NCBI GenBank assembly: GCA_020631395.1
Contig: JAHDHI010000041.1
Span: forward strand, 1-42,325
Direction: 5' to 3'
Source: Bizionia sp.
GTDB lineage: Bacteria > Bacteroidota > Bacteroidia > Flavobacteriales > Flavobacteriaceae
Length of the DNA: 42,325 nucleotides
The translations under genes were made by a program, and so were the position numbers. Positions 42,308 through 42,325 of this stretch are shown piece by piece. The stretch's first letter is position 1. Every line of letters begins with the position of its first letter. The notes below the pieces were generated by a model that searched no databases, was not told the origin of the DNA, and saw only the letters and a list, made by a program, of their open reading frames with translations.

Positions 42308-42325
42308 TTAAAAACAAAAACTATA

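Noticed and set aside
1-42325. tRNA or rRNA genes
   Set aside because: No T-loop-like GGTTCGAATCC pattern with a cloverleaf context or rRNA-like stretch was found by eye on either strand.

Overview
The window looks like chromosomal DNA from a marine-type Flavobacteriaceae bacterium (Bacteroidota), possibly Kordia or a relative; the genus is a guess. The evidence is low GC content, A-rich leaders without Shine-Dalgarno sites, TAnnTTTG -7 promoter boxes, type IX secretion C-terminal sorting domains, and typical flavobacterial families (DUF2853, menaquinone genes, RluA after panB, VGIGTTTP surface proteins).

Left part (1-24.5 kb), mostly housekeeping. A STAS/SEC14-like small protein and a secreted papain-like protease face a minus-strand menaquinone group: hotdog thioesterase (probable DHNA-CoA thioesterase), menF and menD, followed by DUF2853 and a CvfB-like S1 protein. 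Next come an alpha/beta hydrolase, a serine hydrolase lipoprotein with an unlisted 42-aa membrane ORF behind it, a cyclase, an AraC/GyrI-like regulator, a T9SS cargo protein, a nitronate monooxygenase-like enzyme, an LRR T9SS protein, dnaK (with a sigma-54-like promoter candidate), a VGIGTTTP surface protein, L-serine dehydratase, an NTF2-like protein, and a panB - RluA synthase - CrtO-like acyltransferase - aldehyde dehydrogenase operon.

Central part (23.7-35.9 kb), accessory. This is a peptide-export locus. In minus-strand order it holds a 47-aa double-glycine-leader precursor with a Cys-x-Cys-x-Cys core, not previously called because of its size; two back-to-back terminators; a 40-aa ORF overlapping the next start by 4 bases; two paralogous TPR proteins of 755 and 785 aa with a P-loop-less STAND-like N-terminus; a C39-peptidase ABC exporter; and an HlyD adaptor. 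Beside it are a LuxR-type response regulator, a NarX/NreB-like histidine kinase, a multi-pass membrane protein and an unknown Gly/Pro-tailed protein. No known RiPP-modifying enzyme (LanB/C/M, YcaO, radical SAM, ATP-grasp) is present. The locus therefore looks like an undescribed exported-peptide system whose maturation or sensing would rest on the TPR pair.

Right part (36-42.3 kb): a TlpA-like thioredoxin lipoprotein, a Lys/Glu-rich repeat coiled-coil protein with a small lipoprotein, pheT, a small membrane protein, and a decayed IS256-family transposase with one internal stop, one frameshift and a missing N-terminus.
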